NCBI GenBank assembly: GCA_014376815.1
Contig: JACMQV010000066.1
Location: forward strand, 1-32,562
Reading direction: 5' to 3'
Length of the DNA stretch: 32,562 bases
Source of the DNA: Cryobacterium sp.
GTDB lineage: Bacteria; Actinomycetota; Actinomycetes; Actinomycetales; Microbacteriaceae
Each line of letters starts with the position of its first letter. The first letter of the stretch is position 1. The notes under the pieces were generated by a model that ran no database searches, was not told the origin of the DNA, and saw only the letters and a program-made list of their open reading frames with translations. Of this stretch, positions 10,409 to 20,134 are shown in pieces. The translations under genes and the position numbers were made by a program.

Positions 10409-12451
10409 ATGACTTCGCCCGATGCCCTGCGCAATCTCGGCGTCCGGGTCACGACCCACGGCGGCGAGCTGCGCGTGTGGTCGGAGAACGCGGACGCCAT
10501 CGACCTCTGCATCTTCGATGCCACCGACCCCAACTGGATCGTCAAGACCGTGCCCATGGCCAAGGATGTCCACGGCGTGTGGGTGGGACGGTCCCGCACC
10601 CTCTCCGCCGGGCGCCGCTACGGCATCCGCGTCTCCGGGCCCACCGGCCCACAGCACTCGTTCCACCCCGAGAAAACCCTGATCGAACCGTATTCCCGTG
10701 GCCTGGTCCGGGTGGGTCCCGACCAGTGGCAGTCCTCTGTCGTCGACGACACCTTCGACTGGGCCGGATCCTCCAAACCGAAGATCGCCCTCGACCACAC
10801 CGTCGTCTACGAAGCCCACGTGCGCGGTCTGACCAACCTCAACCCCGCGGTTCCGGCGCACCTCCGCGGCACCTACGCCGGGCTGGCGCACGAGTCGACC
10901 ATCGGCTACCTGAAGAACCTCGGCGTCACCTCGATCGAGCTGCTCCCCGTGCAGGCCTTTGTCTCCGAGCAGCGCCTGATCAAACAGGGACTGACGAATT
11001 ACTGGGGCTACAACACCTTCAATTTCTTCACGCCGCACGCCGATTACGCCACCAAGTCCTCGCAGGCGGGCGGCCCGGAAGCGATCCTGCGCGAGTTCAA
11101 GGGCATGGTCAAGCTGCTGCACGAGGCCGGCCTCGAGGTCATCCTCGATGTGGTCTACAATCACACCGCCGAGGAGGGGCCCAACGGACCCGCCAGCAGC
11201 CTCCGCGGCATCGACAACGCCGCCTACTACCGGCAGGACGCCGCCGGGGCCTACATCGACGTCACGGGGTGCGGAAACACGCTGAACGTCTCCCACGAGG
11301 TTCCGCGCCGACTGATGCTCGACTCGCTGCGCTACTGGGCCAACGACCTGCAGATCGACGGGTTCCGGTTCGACCTGGCCGCCACGCTGGCCCGGGACGA
11401 GAACGTCGACTTCCGGCGGGACAGCCCGCTGCTCGCCGAGATCCAGTCCGATCCGGAGCTCGCCGATGTCAAGCTGATCGCCGAGCCCTGGGACATCGGG
11501 ATGGGCGGCTGGCAGACCGGCAACTTCCCCGACGGCTGGACCGAGTGGAACGACCGCTACCGCGACCGGATGCGCTCGTTCTGGCTGACCGACCTGGCCG
11601 CCGCCCGCGACGGGCACGCGGGAAGCGGAATCGGGCGCCTCGCCACCCGCCTGGCCGGTTCCGCGAACACGTTCTCCCCGGAGCGCGGCCCCCTCGCCTC
11701 CCTGAACTTCATCACGGCGCACGACGGCTTCACCATCGCTGACCTGACCTCCTACAACGTCAAGCACAACGTGGGCAACGGCGAATCGAACCGCGACGGC
11801 ACCGACAGCAACAACTCGTTCAACCACGGCGCCGAGGGCCCGACCCGGGACAAGAAGATCCTGACCGTGCGGCGCAAGGCCATGCGTAACCTCCTGGCGA
11901 CCCTGCTGCTCTCGGCCGGGGTGCCGATGATCACCGCCGGCGACGAGTTCGGCCGGAGCCAGCGCGGCAACAACAATGCGTACTGCCATGACAGCGAACT
12001 CACCTGGCTGAACTGGGACCTCGACGACTGGCAGGTGGACCTGCACCGGGTCACCCGGCGCCTGCTGCAGCTGCGCCGGGAGAACCCGGCCCTGCGCCCG
12101 GTCTGGTTCGGGCGTCCGGGCGAGACCACCCTCAGCGCGAGCCAGATGGACTGGTACAACGTGGAGGGCAGATCGATGTCGGAGGACGACTGGCACTCGC
12201 CGGAGGAGCGCACGCTCCAGTACCTCGCCGCCAGCACGCCGGAGCACGAGGAGTTCAACCGCATCCTGCTGATCGTGCAGGGCCGGGAGGAGGAGGTGAC
12301 GGTGACGCTTCCGTTGCACGCGGGCGTCACCTCGTACACGCTGCTCTGGGACTCCAGCCACGACGACCTCAGCGACACCGTGATCGAGCACGCCCCCGGG
12401 GACCAGTTCCTCGTGCCGGGCGCGTCCATGCAGCTCCTCCGGGCGCATTAG
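10409..12451 (+). CDS. glgX: Glycogen debranching enzyme GlgX
   Basis: GH13 isoamylase-type enzyme that hydrolyses alpha-1,6 branches of phosphorylase-limit glycogen. 680 aa from ATG 10409, a normal length. The N-terminal CBM48 domain (about 10-120) is followed by the catalytic barrel: DVVYNH (246-251), DGFRFD with nucleophile Asp322, acid/base Glu359 in LIAEPWD, and transition-state Asp439 in TAHDG. An open frame continues far upstream to 8981 but overlaps the desulfurase and regulator genes antisense; I rejected it. No ribosome site precedes the ATG, in keeping with a leaderless mRNA. Its stop is 3 nt before the ybaK start. It works with GlgP (convergent, downstream) in glycogen breakdown. 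Confidence 0.95.
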   Translation: MTSPDALRNLGVRVTTHGGELRVWSENADAIDLCIFDATDPNWIVKTVPMAKDVHGVWVGRSRTLSAGRRYGIRVSGPTGPQHSFHPEKTLIEPYSRGLVRVGPDQWQSSVVDDTFDWAGSSKPKIALDHTVVYEAHVRGLTNLNPAVPAHLRGTYAGLAHESTIGYLKNLGVTSIELLPVQAFVSEQRLIKQGLTNYWGYNTFNFFTPHADYATKSSQAGGPEAILREFKGMVKLLHEAGLEVILDVVYNHTAEEGPNGPASSLRGIDNAAYYRQDAAGAYIDVTGCGNTLNVSHEVPRRLMLDSLRYWANDLQIDGFRFDLAATLARDENVDFRRDSPLLAEIQSDPELADVKLIAEPWDIGMGGWQTGNFPDGWTEWNDRYRDRMRSFWLTDLAAARDGHAGSGIGRLATRLAGSANTFSPERGPLASLNFITAHDGFTIADLTSYNVKHNVGNGESNRDGTDSNNSFNHGAEGPTRDKKILTVRRKAMRNLLATLLLSAGVPMITAGDEFGRSQRGNNNAYCHDSELTWLNWDLDDWQVDLHRVTRRLLQLRRENPALRPVWFGRPGETTLSASQMDWYNVEGRSMSEDDWHSPEERTLQYLAASTPEHEEFNRILLIVQGREEEVTVTLPLHAGVTSYTLLWDSSHDDLSDTVIEHAPGDQFLVPGASMQLLRAH

Positions 12452-12454
12452 CCC

Positions 12455-12949
12455 GTGGCGAGGCGGGTGGAGGGCAGCGCCGGCACCCCGGCGACGGTCT
12501 GGCTCGGCCGGGCCGGAATCCCCTTCACCCCCCACGCCTACACGCACGAACCGTCGGCGACGAGCTTCGGCCTGGAAGCCGCGGAGAAGCTCGGGATCGA
12601 ACCGGGCCGCGTCTTCAAGACCCTGCTGGCGGATGCCGACGGCCGGCTGGTCGTGGGCGTCGTGCCGGTCACGGGGCAGCTGGACCTCAAGGCGCTCGCC
12701 GCCGCCCTGGGCGCGAAGAAGGCCGTGATGGCCGACCCGTCGCTCGCCGAGCGCAAGACCGGCTACGTGGTGGGCGGCATCAGCCCGGTCGGGCAGAAGT
12801 CCAGGCTCACCACCGTGGTCGATGAGAGCGCCCTGGCCTTCGACACGGTGTTCGTGTCCGGCGGGCGCCGCGGCTTCGACATCGAGCTGGCCCCGGCCGA
12901 CCTGGCCCGGGCCACCGCCGCGCTGTTCGCGGCGATCGCCCGGGCCTGA
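12455..12949 (+). CDS. ybaK: Cys-tRNA(Pro)/Cys-tRNA(Cys) deacylase YbaK
   Basis: 164-aa trans-editing enzyme of the YbaK/ProX fold that hydrolyses Cys-tRNA(Pro) formed by error. Family hallmarks: HAYTHEP near the N-terminus, VFKTLLADADG with the conserved Lys of the active pocket, KAVMADPSLAERKTGYVVGGISPVGQ in the centre, and RGFDIELAPADL at the end. The start is GTG 12455, only 3 nt after the glgX stop, so translation is probably coupled to glgX although the functions are unrelated. It ends in a hairpin shared with the convergent glgP stop. Confidence 0.9.
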   Translation: MARRVEGSAGTPATVWLGRAGIPFTPHAYTHEPSATSFGLEAAEKLGIEPGRVFKTLLADADGRLVVGVVPVTGQLDLKALAAALGAKKAVMADPSLAERKTGYVVGGISPVGQKSRLTTVVDESALAFDTVFVSGGRRGFDIELAPADLARATAALFAAIARA

Positions 12950-12969
12950 GCCGGCCGGCTTGGCCGGCT
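12949..12969. terminator. Bidirectional hairpin at convergent ybaK/glgP stops
   Basis: AGCCGGCC (12949-12956), 5-nt loop GGCTT, GGCCGGCT (12962-12969): 8-bp perfect arms. The hairpin begins on the last base of the ybaK stop and ends inside the glgP stop. There is no U-tract. Confidence 0.5.
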
Positions 12970-15526
12970 AGTTCGCGACCGCGATCAGTCCCATCTCTGC
13001 CGGGCTGACCAGCAGTTCGTTGCGCGGCACGACCCGCACCGTATAGCCGAATGCGCCGCCGCGGTCGAGTTCGAGCGTGCCGGTGAACAGGGTCGACCCG
13101 CCCACGGGGCCGGCGTCGGCGTCGAGCGGCATGGTGGAGACTTGGCTCAACTCGTCGTTGGCGAGGCTCTTCCCGTAGACCACCTCGACGGTCACATCCT
13201 CGGGCGCGAGCCCGTTCAGCTGCACATGCGCGCGCAGGTGCAGTTCGTCGCCGACCTGCGGCACCGTCGCGACACCGCCGGATTCGACGTGGGTCACGGC
13301 GACTCCCGGCCAGGCCGACACGATCCGTCCCTTCCAGGCGGCCAGCTCCCGGGCGGCACGATAGTTGCTCTCGGAGATGCGGGCCCCGGCCTGCCCGGCG
13401 GGGCGGTACAGCTCCTGCACGTACTGGCGCACCATCCGTCCGGCGTTCAGCTCGGGTGAGAGCTTCGCGAGGGTCTGCCGGATCGACGCCACCCAGCGTT
13501 CGGGCACTCCGTCGGCGTTGCGGTCGTAGAACTTCGGTGCGACCTGGTGCTCGATCAGCTCGTAGAGCGCGTCAGCCTCGATCCGGTCGCGTTCGGCCGC
13601 GTCCCCCGCGGCATCCGCCGTGGGGATGGCCCAGCCGTTGTTGCCGTCGTAGTACTCCGGCCACCAGCCGTCGAGGATCGACAGGTTGAGGGCGCCGTTG
13701 AGGGCGGCCTTCATGCCCGAGGTGCCGCACGCTTCGAGCGGACGGAGCGGGTTGTTGAGCCAGACGTCCGTGCCCGGGTACATCAGCTGGGCCATCCCGA
13801 TGTTGTAGTCGGGCAGGAACGCGATCTTGGTGCGCAGGGCGGGGTCGGCGGCGAACTGTACGATCCTCTGGATCAGGCGCTTCCCCTCCTCGTCGGCCGG
13901 GTGCGACTTGCCCGCGATCACGATCTGGATCGGGTGCTCCGCATGCAGCAGGAGCGCACGCAGCCGTTCCGGGTCGTGCAGCATCAGCGTCAGCCGTTTG
14001 TACGTCGGCACGCGGCGGGCGAACCCGATCGTGAGCACGTTCGGGTCGAAGACCTTCCCGATCCAGGACGGAACGATGCCGCCCGGGTTCTGGGCCTGCC
14101 AGGCCGCGGCGATCCGGCGGCGGGCATCCTCGACGAACTGCCGGCGCATCTGGCCTCGCACCTGCCAGAGGTCCTCGTCGGAGACGGCGGGAGAGGCCCA
14201 GTCGGCCTCGGACGTGTCATTGGTGCCCAGGCGGCTCTGCGCCAGGGCCAGCAGCGCCGGGTCGGTCCAGGTGGGGGCGTGCACGCCGTTCGTGATCGAG
14301 GCGATCGGCACATCCGCGGCATCGAAGCCCGGCCACAGCCCCTTGAACATCACGCGGCTGACCTCGCCGTGCAGCTTCGAGACGCCGTTGGCGCGCTGCC
14401 CGAGCCGCAGGCCCATCAGGGCCATATTGAACACGTCGGGGTTGCCGTCCTCGAAGTTCTCCGCACCGAGGGCGAGCAGGTCGTCGACGGCGACGCCCGG
14501 CAGCAGGTCGGTCTCGAAGTAGCGCCGCACCAGGCTCCGCTCGAACCGGTCGATGCCGGCCGCGACGGGCGTGTGGGTCGTGAACACGGTTCCGGCCCGC
14601 GCCACCTGCAGCGCCTCGGAGAAGCTGAGGCCCTCCCCGATCAGGCTGGAAATGCGCTCCAGACCGAGGAATCCGGCGTGGCCCTCGTTGGTGTGGAACA
14701 CCTCGGGGTCGGCCTGGCCGTTGAGGTTGCTCCAGATCTTGACGGCGCGCGCGCCGCCGATGCCGAGCAGGAGCTCCTGCAGCAGTCGGTGCTCGCCGCC
14801 GCCGCCGTAGAGGCGGTCCGTGACCAGGCGCAGGTCGTCGGTGTTCTCGGGGATGTCCGTGTCGAGCATGAGCAGGCGGATGCGCCCCACCATGGCCTGC
14901 CAGACCCGCGCATGCAGCGTGCGGTCATCGGGCAGCGCCAGGGAGACCTGCACGGCTGAGCCGTCCGCCCGGCGCAGAACCGAGAGGGGCAGCCCGTCGG
15001 GGTCGAGCAGCGGGTAGCTTTCCAGCTGCCAGCCGTCGGGAGAGATGGCCTGACTGAAATAGCCCGCCCGGTAGAACAGGCCGACGCCGACCAGCGGCAC
15101 GCCGAGGTCGGAGGCGCTCTTCAGGTGGTCTCCGGCGAGGATGCCGAGGCCGCCCGAGTACTGCGGGAGCGCGGCCGCGATGCCGAATTCCGGCGAGAAG
15201 TATGCGATGGATGCGGGCTTGTCCCCCTCGAGCCCCTGATACCAGCGGGGCTCCTCGAGGTAGGCCCGCAACTCGTCGCGGGTGGAGTCCGCCCAGGCGA
15301 CGTAATCGCCGTCCACGGAGAGCTGGGCCAGCCGGGCGGTGTCGACGGCGCCGAGGAGGGCGACGGGGTCGCTACCGGTCTCCCGCCACAGCTCCGGGGC
15401 GATGTGTTCGAACAGCTGACGGGTCGGTTCGTGCCACGACCAGCGAAGGTTTCCGGCCAACTCGTCGAGAGCGGCGAGAGACTCGGGCAACACGGTACGG
15501 ACGGTAAATTTTCGGATGGCTTTCAC
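12968..15526 (-). CDS. glgP: Alpha-glucan (glycogen) phosphorylase GlgP
   Basis: Releases glucose-1-phosphate from non-reducing ends of glycogen; PLP-dependent GT35. From GTG 15526 (VKAIRKFTVRTVLPESL) it is 852 aa, the length of the actinobacterial short-type phosphorylases (TIGR02094-like). Motifs: N-terminal FSPEFGI and YSGGLGILAGDHLKS, HTNEGHAGFLGLERI, ITNGVHAPTW, and the PLP-lysine motif ACGTSGMKAALNG with Lys at about residue 606. The frame stays open to 17689 but the extra part is antisense to glgE and has no homology, so it is rejected. TAGGCT (15534-15539, minus strand) ends 7 nt before the GTG, suggesting leaderless transcription. It is divergent from glgE, the opposing synthetic arm. 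Confidence 0.94.
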   Translation of the reverse strand: MKAIRKFTVRTVLPESLAALDELAGNLRWSWHEPTRQLFEHIAPELWRETGSDPVALLGAVDTARLAQLSVDGDYVAWADSTRDELRAYLEEPRWYQGLEGDKPASIAYFSPEFGIAAALPQYSGGLGILAGDHLKSASDLGVPLVGVGLFYRAGYFSQAISPDGWQLESYPLLDPDGLPLSVLRRADGSAVQVSLALPDDRTLHARVWQAMVGRIRLLMLDTDIPENTDDLRLVTDRLYGGGGEHRLLQELLLGIGGARAVKIWSNLNGQADPEVFHTNEGHAGFLGLERISSLIGEGLSFSEALQVARAGTVFTTHTPVAAGIDRFERSLVRRYFETDLLPGVAVDDLLALGAENFEDGNPDVFNMALMGLRLGQRANGVSKLHGEVSRVMFKGLWPGFDAADVPIASITNGVHAPTWTDPALLALAQSRLGTNDTSEADWASPAVSDEDLWQVRGQMRRQFVEDARRRIAAAWQAQNPGGIVPSWIGKVFDPNVLTIGFARRVPTYKRLTLMLHDPERLRALLLHAEHPIQIVIAGKSHPADEEGKRLIQRIVQFAADPALRTKIAFLPDYNIGMAQLMYPGTDVWLNNPLRPLEACGTSGMKAALNGALNLSILDGWWPEYYDGNNGWAIPTADAAGDAAERDRIEADALYELIEHQVAPKFYDRNADGVPERWVASIRQTLAKLSPELNAGRMVRQYVQELYRPAGQAGARISESNYRAARELAAWKGRIVSAWPGVAVTHVESGGVATVPQVGDELHLRAHVQLNGLAPEDVTVEVVYGKSLANDELSQVSTMPLDADAGPVGGSTLFTGTLELDRGGAFGYTVRVVPRNELLVSPAEMGLIAVAN

Positions 15527-15607
15527 GGTCTTCAGCCTAGAGCCGCGATGTGTCCGTTGCGTTAATGCGGAGAGCATTGGACGCACAAATAGCGATACGG
15601 TCATGGG
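15527..15607. promoter_or_regulatory. Divergent promoter region between glgP and glgE
   Basis: 81-bp spacer. Minus strand: TAGGCT (15534-15539) lies 7 nt before the glgP GTG. Plus strand: TACGGT (15596-15601) lies 6 nt before the glgE GTG. Both fit the TANNNT -10 pattern of leaderless actinobacterial promoters, and neither gene has a clear Shine-Dalgarno. Breakdown and synthesis may be controlled from this one spacer. Confidence 0.4.
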
Positions 15608-17710
15608 GTGGCAAAGACAGCAAAACGCACAGGCGCGGCTCCTGAAACTCCTGCAACTCCCGACCGGGTCACGGACACGCCCGGCGTCACGACGGCGCAA
15701 CCGGCGCAACCGGCGCAGCCGAGAATCGGGCGCATCCCGATCCTCGACCTCTCCCCGCAGTTGAACGATGATCTCTGGCCGGCGAAGGCCTTTGCCGGGG
15801 AGGCCGTGCCCTTCGGCGCCACCGCGTTCCGCGAGGGCCACGACCTGATCGGCGTCATGCTCCTGCTGACGGCGCCCGACGGCACCCAGACGCAGCATCC
15901 GATGTCCCTGGCCGTGCCGGGAACCGACCGGTGGGAGACCACGCTCACCCTCGGCGTCCAGGGCCGGTGGCAGTACCGGGTGCGGGCCTACGCCGACGAC
16001 TGGGCCACCTGGCAGCACAACGCGTCGCTGAAGATCCCGGCCGGGGTCGACGTGGAGTTGATGTACCTGATCGGGTCGGAGCTGCTGAGGCGCGCCGCCG
16101 CCGACAAGGGGCGGCCTCTGGCCGAGCGGCGCCGGTTCACGGCGGGGGCGAAGACGCTCGCCGATCCGGCCACATCCCCGGCTGCACGCTTCGCCGTGCT
16201 CTCCAGCGAGAAGCTGGACGCCGCGGCCGCTGTCCGCCCGCTCGCCGGGCTCGAGTCCGTCTCCAACCCGCGCACCGTCCTCGTCGAGCGCACCCGCGCA
16301 GGCGTCGGATCCTGGTACGAGTTCTTCCCCCGGTCCGAGGGTGCCAGGAAGCGCGCGGACGGATCGTGGCAGAGCGGCACCTTCCGCACGGCCACGGACC
16401 GGCTGCCCGGAGTGGCCGCCATGGGCTTCGACGTGGTCTACCTGCCGCCGATCCACCCGATCGGCCGGTCCTTCCGTAAAGGCCCCAACAACACTCTCAA
16501 CGCCGGGCCGGAAGATCCCGGCTCGCCCTGGGCGATCGGCTCGGCCGACGGCGGCCACGACGCCATCCACCCGGATCTCGGCACCGTGGAGGACTTCACC
16601 GCCTTCATCGACGCCGCCCACGGCCACGGCCTCGAGATCGCGATCGACCTGGCCCTGCAGGCCTCCCCCGACCACCCCTGGGTCACCGAGCATCCGGAAT
16701 GGTTCACCACCCTGCCCGACGGGTCGATCGCGTACGCCGAGAACCCGCCGAAGAAGTACCAGGACATCTACCCGATCAACTTCGACAACGACCCGGACGG
16801 GATCCGCGCCGAGGTGCTCCGGATCGTGCGGTACTGGATCGGAGTGGGCATCAACATCTTCCGGGTGGACAACCCGCACACCAAGCCGCTCGACTTCTGG
16901 GAATGGCTGATCCACGAGATCACGGCCGAGTTCCCGGACGTCGTCTTCCTGGCCGAGGCCTTCACCCGCCCGGCCCTGCTGCAGGCCCTGGGCAAGGTGG
17001 GATTCCAGCAGTCCTACACCTACTTCACCTGGCGCAACTCGAAGGAGGAGCTGTCGGAGTTCTTCGACGGCCTGGCCCACGAAACCGCCGATTTCCTGCG
17101 CCCGAACCTGTTCGTCAACACCCCGGACATCCTCTCGGAGTACCTGCAGTTCGGCGGCCCGGCGGCCTTCAAGATCCGCGCCGCCCTCGCGGCCACGGCG
17201 GCTCCGACCTGGGGCATGTGCAGCGGGTTCGAACTGTTCGAAAGCGTGGCCAGGCCCGGCGCCGAGGAGAACGTCGACAACGAGAAGTACGAGTACCGAC
17301 CGCGTGATTTCGCGGCGGCCGAGGCACGCGGCGCCTCCCTGGCGCCCTACGTCACCCTGCTCAACCGCATTCGCGGCGAGCACCCGGCCCTCGGACAGCT
17401 GCGCAACCTCGACCTCCACGAGAGCGAAGACGAGGCCATCCTCGTCTACAGCAAGTTCCTGGGCGCGGAGTTCACCGGCACCGGCGCCTCCGACGCGCTG
17501 ATCATCGTGGCCAACGTGGACCCGCACTCTGTTCGCCAGACCCTGGTGCACCTGGACGTCACCCGCTTCGGCGTCCCGCTCGGCGAGTCTTTCGAGGTCG
17601 AAGATCTGGTCACCGGCGCCGTCTGGATCTGGTCGGCCGACAACTTCGTGCGCCTCGACGCATTCACCGAACCGGTGCACATCCTGCACGTGAAGGGACC
17701 ACTCACATGA
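15608..17710 (+). CDS. glgE: Alpha-1,4-glucan:maltose-1-phosphate maltosyltransferase GlgE
   Basis: GH13_3 enzyme that transfers maltosyl units from maltose-1-phosphate to the non-reducing end of alpha-1,4-glucan. 700 aa from GTG 15608. It has an N-terminal extension of about 40 residues rich in Ala/Pro/Gln, a beta-sandwich N domain, then the barrel with [18 protein letters not shown] and [16 protein letters not shown]. Nucleophile Asp421 is in [12 protein letters not shown] and acid/base Glu450 in [11 protein letters not shown]. Their 29-residue spacing equals that of Asp394/Glu423 in the S. coelicolor enzyme. The glgB ATG overlaps the glgE stop by 4 nt, the classical glgE-glgB pair. The maltose-1-phosphate source (Pep2/TreS or GlgM) is not in this window. 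Confidence 0.95.
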   Translation: MAKTAKRTGAAPETPATPDRVTDTPGVTTAQPAQPAQPRIGRIPILDLSPQLNDDLWPAKAFAGEAVPFGATAFREGHDLIGVMLLLTAPDGTQTQHPMSLAVPGTDRWETTLTLGVQGRWQYRVRAYADDWATWQHNASLKIPAGVDVELMYLIGSELLRRAAADKGRPLAERRRFTAGAKTLADPATSPAARFAVLSSEKLDAAAAVRPLAGLESVSNPRTVLVERTRAGVGSWYEFFPRSEGARKRADGSWQSGTFRTATDRLPGVAAMGFDVVYLPPIHPIGRSFRKGPNNTLNAGPEDPGSPWAIGSADGGHDAIHPDLGTVEDFTAFIDAAHGHGLEIAIDLALQASPDHPWVTEHPEWFTTLPDGSIAYAENPPKKYQDIYPINFDNDPDGIRAEVLRIVRYWIGVGINIFRVDNPHTKPLDFWEWLIHEITAEFPDVVFLAEAFTRPALLQALGKVGFQQSYTYFTWRNSKEELSEFFDGLAHETADFLRPNLFVNTPDILSEYLQFGGPAAFKIRAALAATAAPTWGMCSGFELFESVARPGAEENVDNEKYEYRPRDFAAAEARGASLAPYVTLLNRIRGEHPALGQLRNLDLHESEDEAILVYSKFLGAEFTGTGASDALIIVANVDPHSVRQTLVHLDVTRFGVPLGESFEVEDLVTGAVWIWSADNFVRLDAFTEPVHILHVKGPLT

Positions 17711-19929
17711 AGCACGCCCACCCCGGCTCCAGCGCGGGGGCCCCCCTGCCGGTCATCCCGGCTCAGGTCCTGGAAGCCGTCGCGGCCGGCAGCTACTACA
17801 ACCCGCACGAGATCCTGGGCCAGCACCTGCTCGCCGCGGCCGGCGTCAGCGACCCGCTCACCGTCATCCGTGCCCTGCGGCCGCTGGCCACCGAGGTCAT
17901 CGCCGTGTTGTCGACCGGCGCCCACGTGGAACTGGCGCACCTGAGCCACGGCATCTGGCAGGGCGTCAGCACCCTGGGCCTGCAGGACTACGTGCTGGAG
18001 GCGCGCTACAGCGACGCCCCCACCTGGATCGTCGACGACCCGTACCGGTACCTGCCGACCCTCGGTGAGCTCGACCTGCACCTGATCGGCGAGGGCCGGC
18101 ACGAGCGGCTCTGGGACGTGCTCGGCGCGCACTACCGGCCGCGCGTGGGCTCGCTCGGCACCGGCTCCGGCACGTCCTTCTCGGTGTGGGCGCCTCACGC
18201 GCAGGCCGTCCGGGTGATCGGCGACTTCAACCAGTGGAGCGGCGTGCTGCACTCCATGCGCAACATGGGCAGCACCGGGGTCTGGGAGCTGTTCGTGCCC
18301 GGGCTGGCCGCCGGGTCCAACTACAAGTTCGAACTGCTCGCGCAGTCAGGCGACTGGGTGCGCAAGGCCGACCCGATGGCCCGGTACACCGAGATCCCGC
18401 CCAAGACCGCCTCCGTGATCGGCGAGACGAGTTACGAGTGGGGGGATGCCGGCTGGCTCACCGAGCGCTCGGCGTCCGACCCGCACGGCCGGGCGATGAG
18501 CATCTACGAGATGCACGTCGGCTCCTGGCGACCGGGCCTGGGCTACCGGGACCTGGCCGACGAACTGATCGGGTACCTGAACGAGCTGGCCTATACGCAC
18601 GTCGAGTTCATGCCGCTCAGCGAGCATCCGTTCGGCGGCTCGTGGGGCTACCAGGTCACCGGTTACTACGCGCCGACCAGCCGCTTCGGCCACCCCGACG
18701 ACCTGCGCTACCTGATCGACCGGCTGCACCAGGCCGGCATCGGCGTGATCATGGACTGGGTCCCCGGGCATTTCCCCAAGGACGACTTCGCCCTGGCCCG
18801 CTTCGACGGGCAGGCGCTCTACGAGCACGCGGACCCGCGCCGCGGCGAGCAGATGGACTGGGGCACCTACGTCTTCGACTTCGGTCAGAAGCAGGTGCGC
18901 AACTTCCTGGTCGCGAATGCTCTGTACTGGCTCGAGGAGTTCCACATCGACGGCCTGCGGGTCGACGCCGTCGCCTCGATGCTCTACCTGGACTACTCCC
19001 GCGAGGACGGCCAGTGGGAGCCCAACATCTACGGCGGCAACGAGAACCTCGAGGCGATCAGCCTGCTGCAGGAGATCACCGCCACCGCCTACAAGCGCAA
19101 CCCCGGCGCCGTGATGATCGCCGAGGAATCCACCAACTGGGGCGGAGTCACGGCCCCCACCTCGGGCGGCGGCCTCGGTTTCGGCCTGAAATGGAACATG
19201 GGCTGGATGCACGACAGCCTCGAGTACATGCAGGTGGACCCGATGTACCGCGCCTACCACCACAACGAGATGACCTTCTCGTTCGTCTACGCCTTCAGCG
19301 AGAACTTCCTGCTGCCGATCAGCCACGACGAGGTGGTCCACGGCAAGGGCTCCCTCGTGTCGAAGATGCCCGGTGACTCCTGGCAGCAGCTCGCCAACGT
19401 GCGCGCCTACCTCTCGTTCATGTGGGCGCACCCGGGCAAGCAGCTCCTGTTCATGGGCCAGGAATTCGGGCAGCGCTCCGAGTGGAGCGAGTCGCGCGGC
19501 CTCGACTGGTGGACCCTGGACCAGCCGGCTCACCGCGGCCTGTTCAACCTGGTCGGCCAGCTCAACCGGGTCTACCGGGCCACTACGAGCCTCTGGGCGC
19601 GCGACAACGACCCGAGCGGGTTCGAGTTGCTCGACGGGGGCGCGGCCGCCCAGAACGTCATCTCGTTCCTCCGCTGGGACAACGACGGCAACCCGGTCGC
19701 CTGCCTGTTCAACTTCTCCGGCCAGCCGCACACCGGCTACCAGGTCGGCTTGCCGTTAGCGGGAGTGTGGGAGGAGATCCTGAACACGGATGCGGAAGAA
19801 TTCGGCGGCTCCGGGGTCGGCAACCTGGGCGCCGTGGAAGCGTCGGAGACCCCCTGGGCGGGACGCCCGGCATCCGCCGTTCTCACCCTGCCACCCCTCG
19901 CGGGTCTCTGGCTGCGCCTGCGCCGCTAA
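17707..19929 (+). CDS. glgB: 1,4-alpha-glucan branching enzyme GlgB
   Basis: GH13_9 enzyme that cuts alpha-1,4 chains and re-attaches them as alpha-1,6 branches. 740 aa, the long two-CBM48 form: N1 domain (about 20-120, NPHEILGQH), second CBM48 (about 155-235, [20 protein letters not shown]), and the barrel with [17 protein letters not shown] and [15 protein letters not shown]. Nucleophile Asp420, acid/base Glu473 in MIAEEST, and Asp541 in [13 protein letters not shown]. The start ATG overlaps the glgE stop (ATGA), so both are coupled, giving elongation plus branching from one mRNA. Downstream come a 6-bp repeat and a strong terminator. Confidence 0.97.
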   Translation: MKHAHPGSSAGAPLPVIPAQVLEAVAAGSYYNPHEILGQHLLAAAGVSDPLTVIRALRPLATEVIAVLSTGAHVELAHLSHGIWQGVSTLGLQDYVLEARYSDAPTWIVDDPYRYLPTLGELDLHLIGEGRHERLWDVLGAHYRPRVGSLGTGSGTSFSVWAPHAQAVRVIGDFNQWSGVLHSMRNMGSTGVWELFVPGLAAGSNYKFELLAQSGDWVRKADPMARYTEIPPKTASVIGETSYEWGDAGWLTERSASDPHGRAMSIYEMHVGSWRPGLGYRDLADELIGYLNELAYTHVEFMPLSEHPFGGSWGYQVTGYYAPTSRFGHPDDLRYLIDRLHQAGIGVIMDWVPGHFPKDDFALARFDGQALYEHADPRRGEQMDWGTYVFDFGQKQVRNFLVANALYWLEEFHIDGLRVDAVASMLYLDYSREDGQWEPNIYGGNENLEAISLLQEITATAYKRNPGAVMIAEESTNWGGVTAPTSGGGLGFGLKWNMGWMHDSLEYMQVDPMYRAYHHNEMTFSFVYAFSENFLLPISHDEVVHGKGSLVSKMPGDSWQQLANVRAYLSFMWAHPGKQLLFMGQEFGQRSEWSESRGLDWWTLDQPAHRGLFNLVGQLNRVYRATTSLWARDNDPSGFELLDGGAAAQNVISFLRWDNDGNPVACLFNFSGQPHTGYQVGLPLAGVWEEILNTDAEEFGGSGVGNLGAVEASETPWAGRPASAVLTLPPLAGLWLRLRR

Positions 19930-19931
19930 GC

Positions 19932-19964
<33 letters not shown>

Positions 19965-19970
19965 AGAATG

Positions 19971-19995
19971 GCCCCCTCGGCGTCGCCGAGGGGGC
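19971..19995. terminator. Strong bidirectional terminator hairpin
   Basis: GCCCCCTCGGC (19971-19981), loop GTC, GCCGAGGGGGC (19985-19995), then TATTCC. Perfect 11-bp GC-rich arms lie between convergent glgB and the thioredoxin-like gene. This is the best intrinsic-terminator shape in the window, although the U-run is short. Confidence 0.75.
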
Positions 19996-20036
19996 TATTC
20001 CTGGCTTCAGGTGCGTGGGCCCAAGCGACTCCGTCC

Positions 20037-20125
20037 CGAACGAATTCGACGGAGATTCTGCCGAAATCGGCCCCACATGCTACCGAAAAGCCATTTCCGA
20101 CCAGAATCTCCGTCGAATTGGTTCG
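20037..20125. repeat. Long inverted repeat, 24-bp arms, 41-bp spacer
   Basis: The arm at 20037-20060 pairs with 20102-20125 with a single mismatch (20042/20120); the inner 18 bp (20043-20060 and 20102-20119) are perfect. The spacer holds a further mini-palindrome GCCGAAATCGGC (20060-20071). It lies directly downstream of the thioredoxin-like stop (20135) and after the glgB terminator. It could be a second terminator, a MITE/REP-like element or a structured RNA. No coding potential and no flanking direct repeat was recognised. Confidence 0.85.
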
Positions 20126-20134
20126 ACGGCTCGT

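Noticed and set aside
10400-12547. Minus-strand open frame of 715 codons
   Set aside because: Antisense to glgX, Gly/Val/Arg-rich without motifs.
15527-17689. Upstream extension of the glgP frame
   Set aside because: Antisense to glgE; glycogen phosphorylase homology starts at GTG 15526.
18346-19731. Minus-strand open frame of 461 codons
   Set aside because: Antisense to glgB catalytic barrel; shadow.
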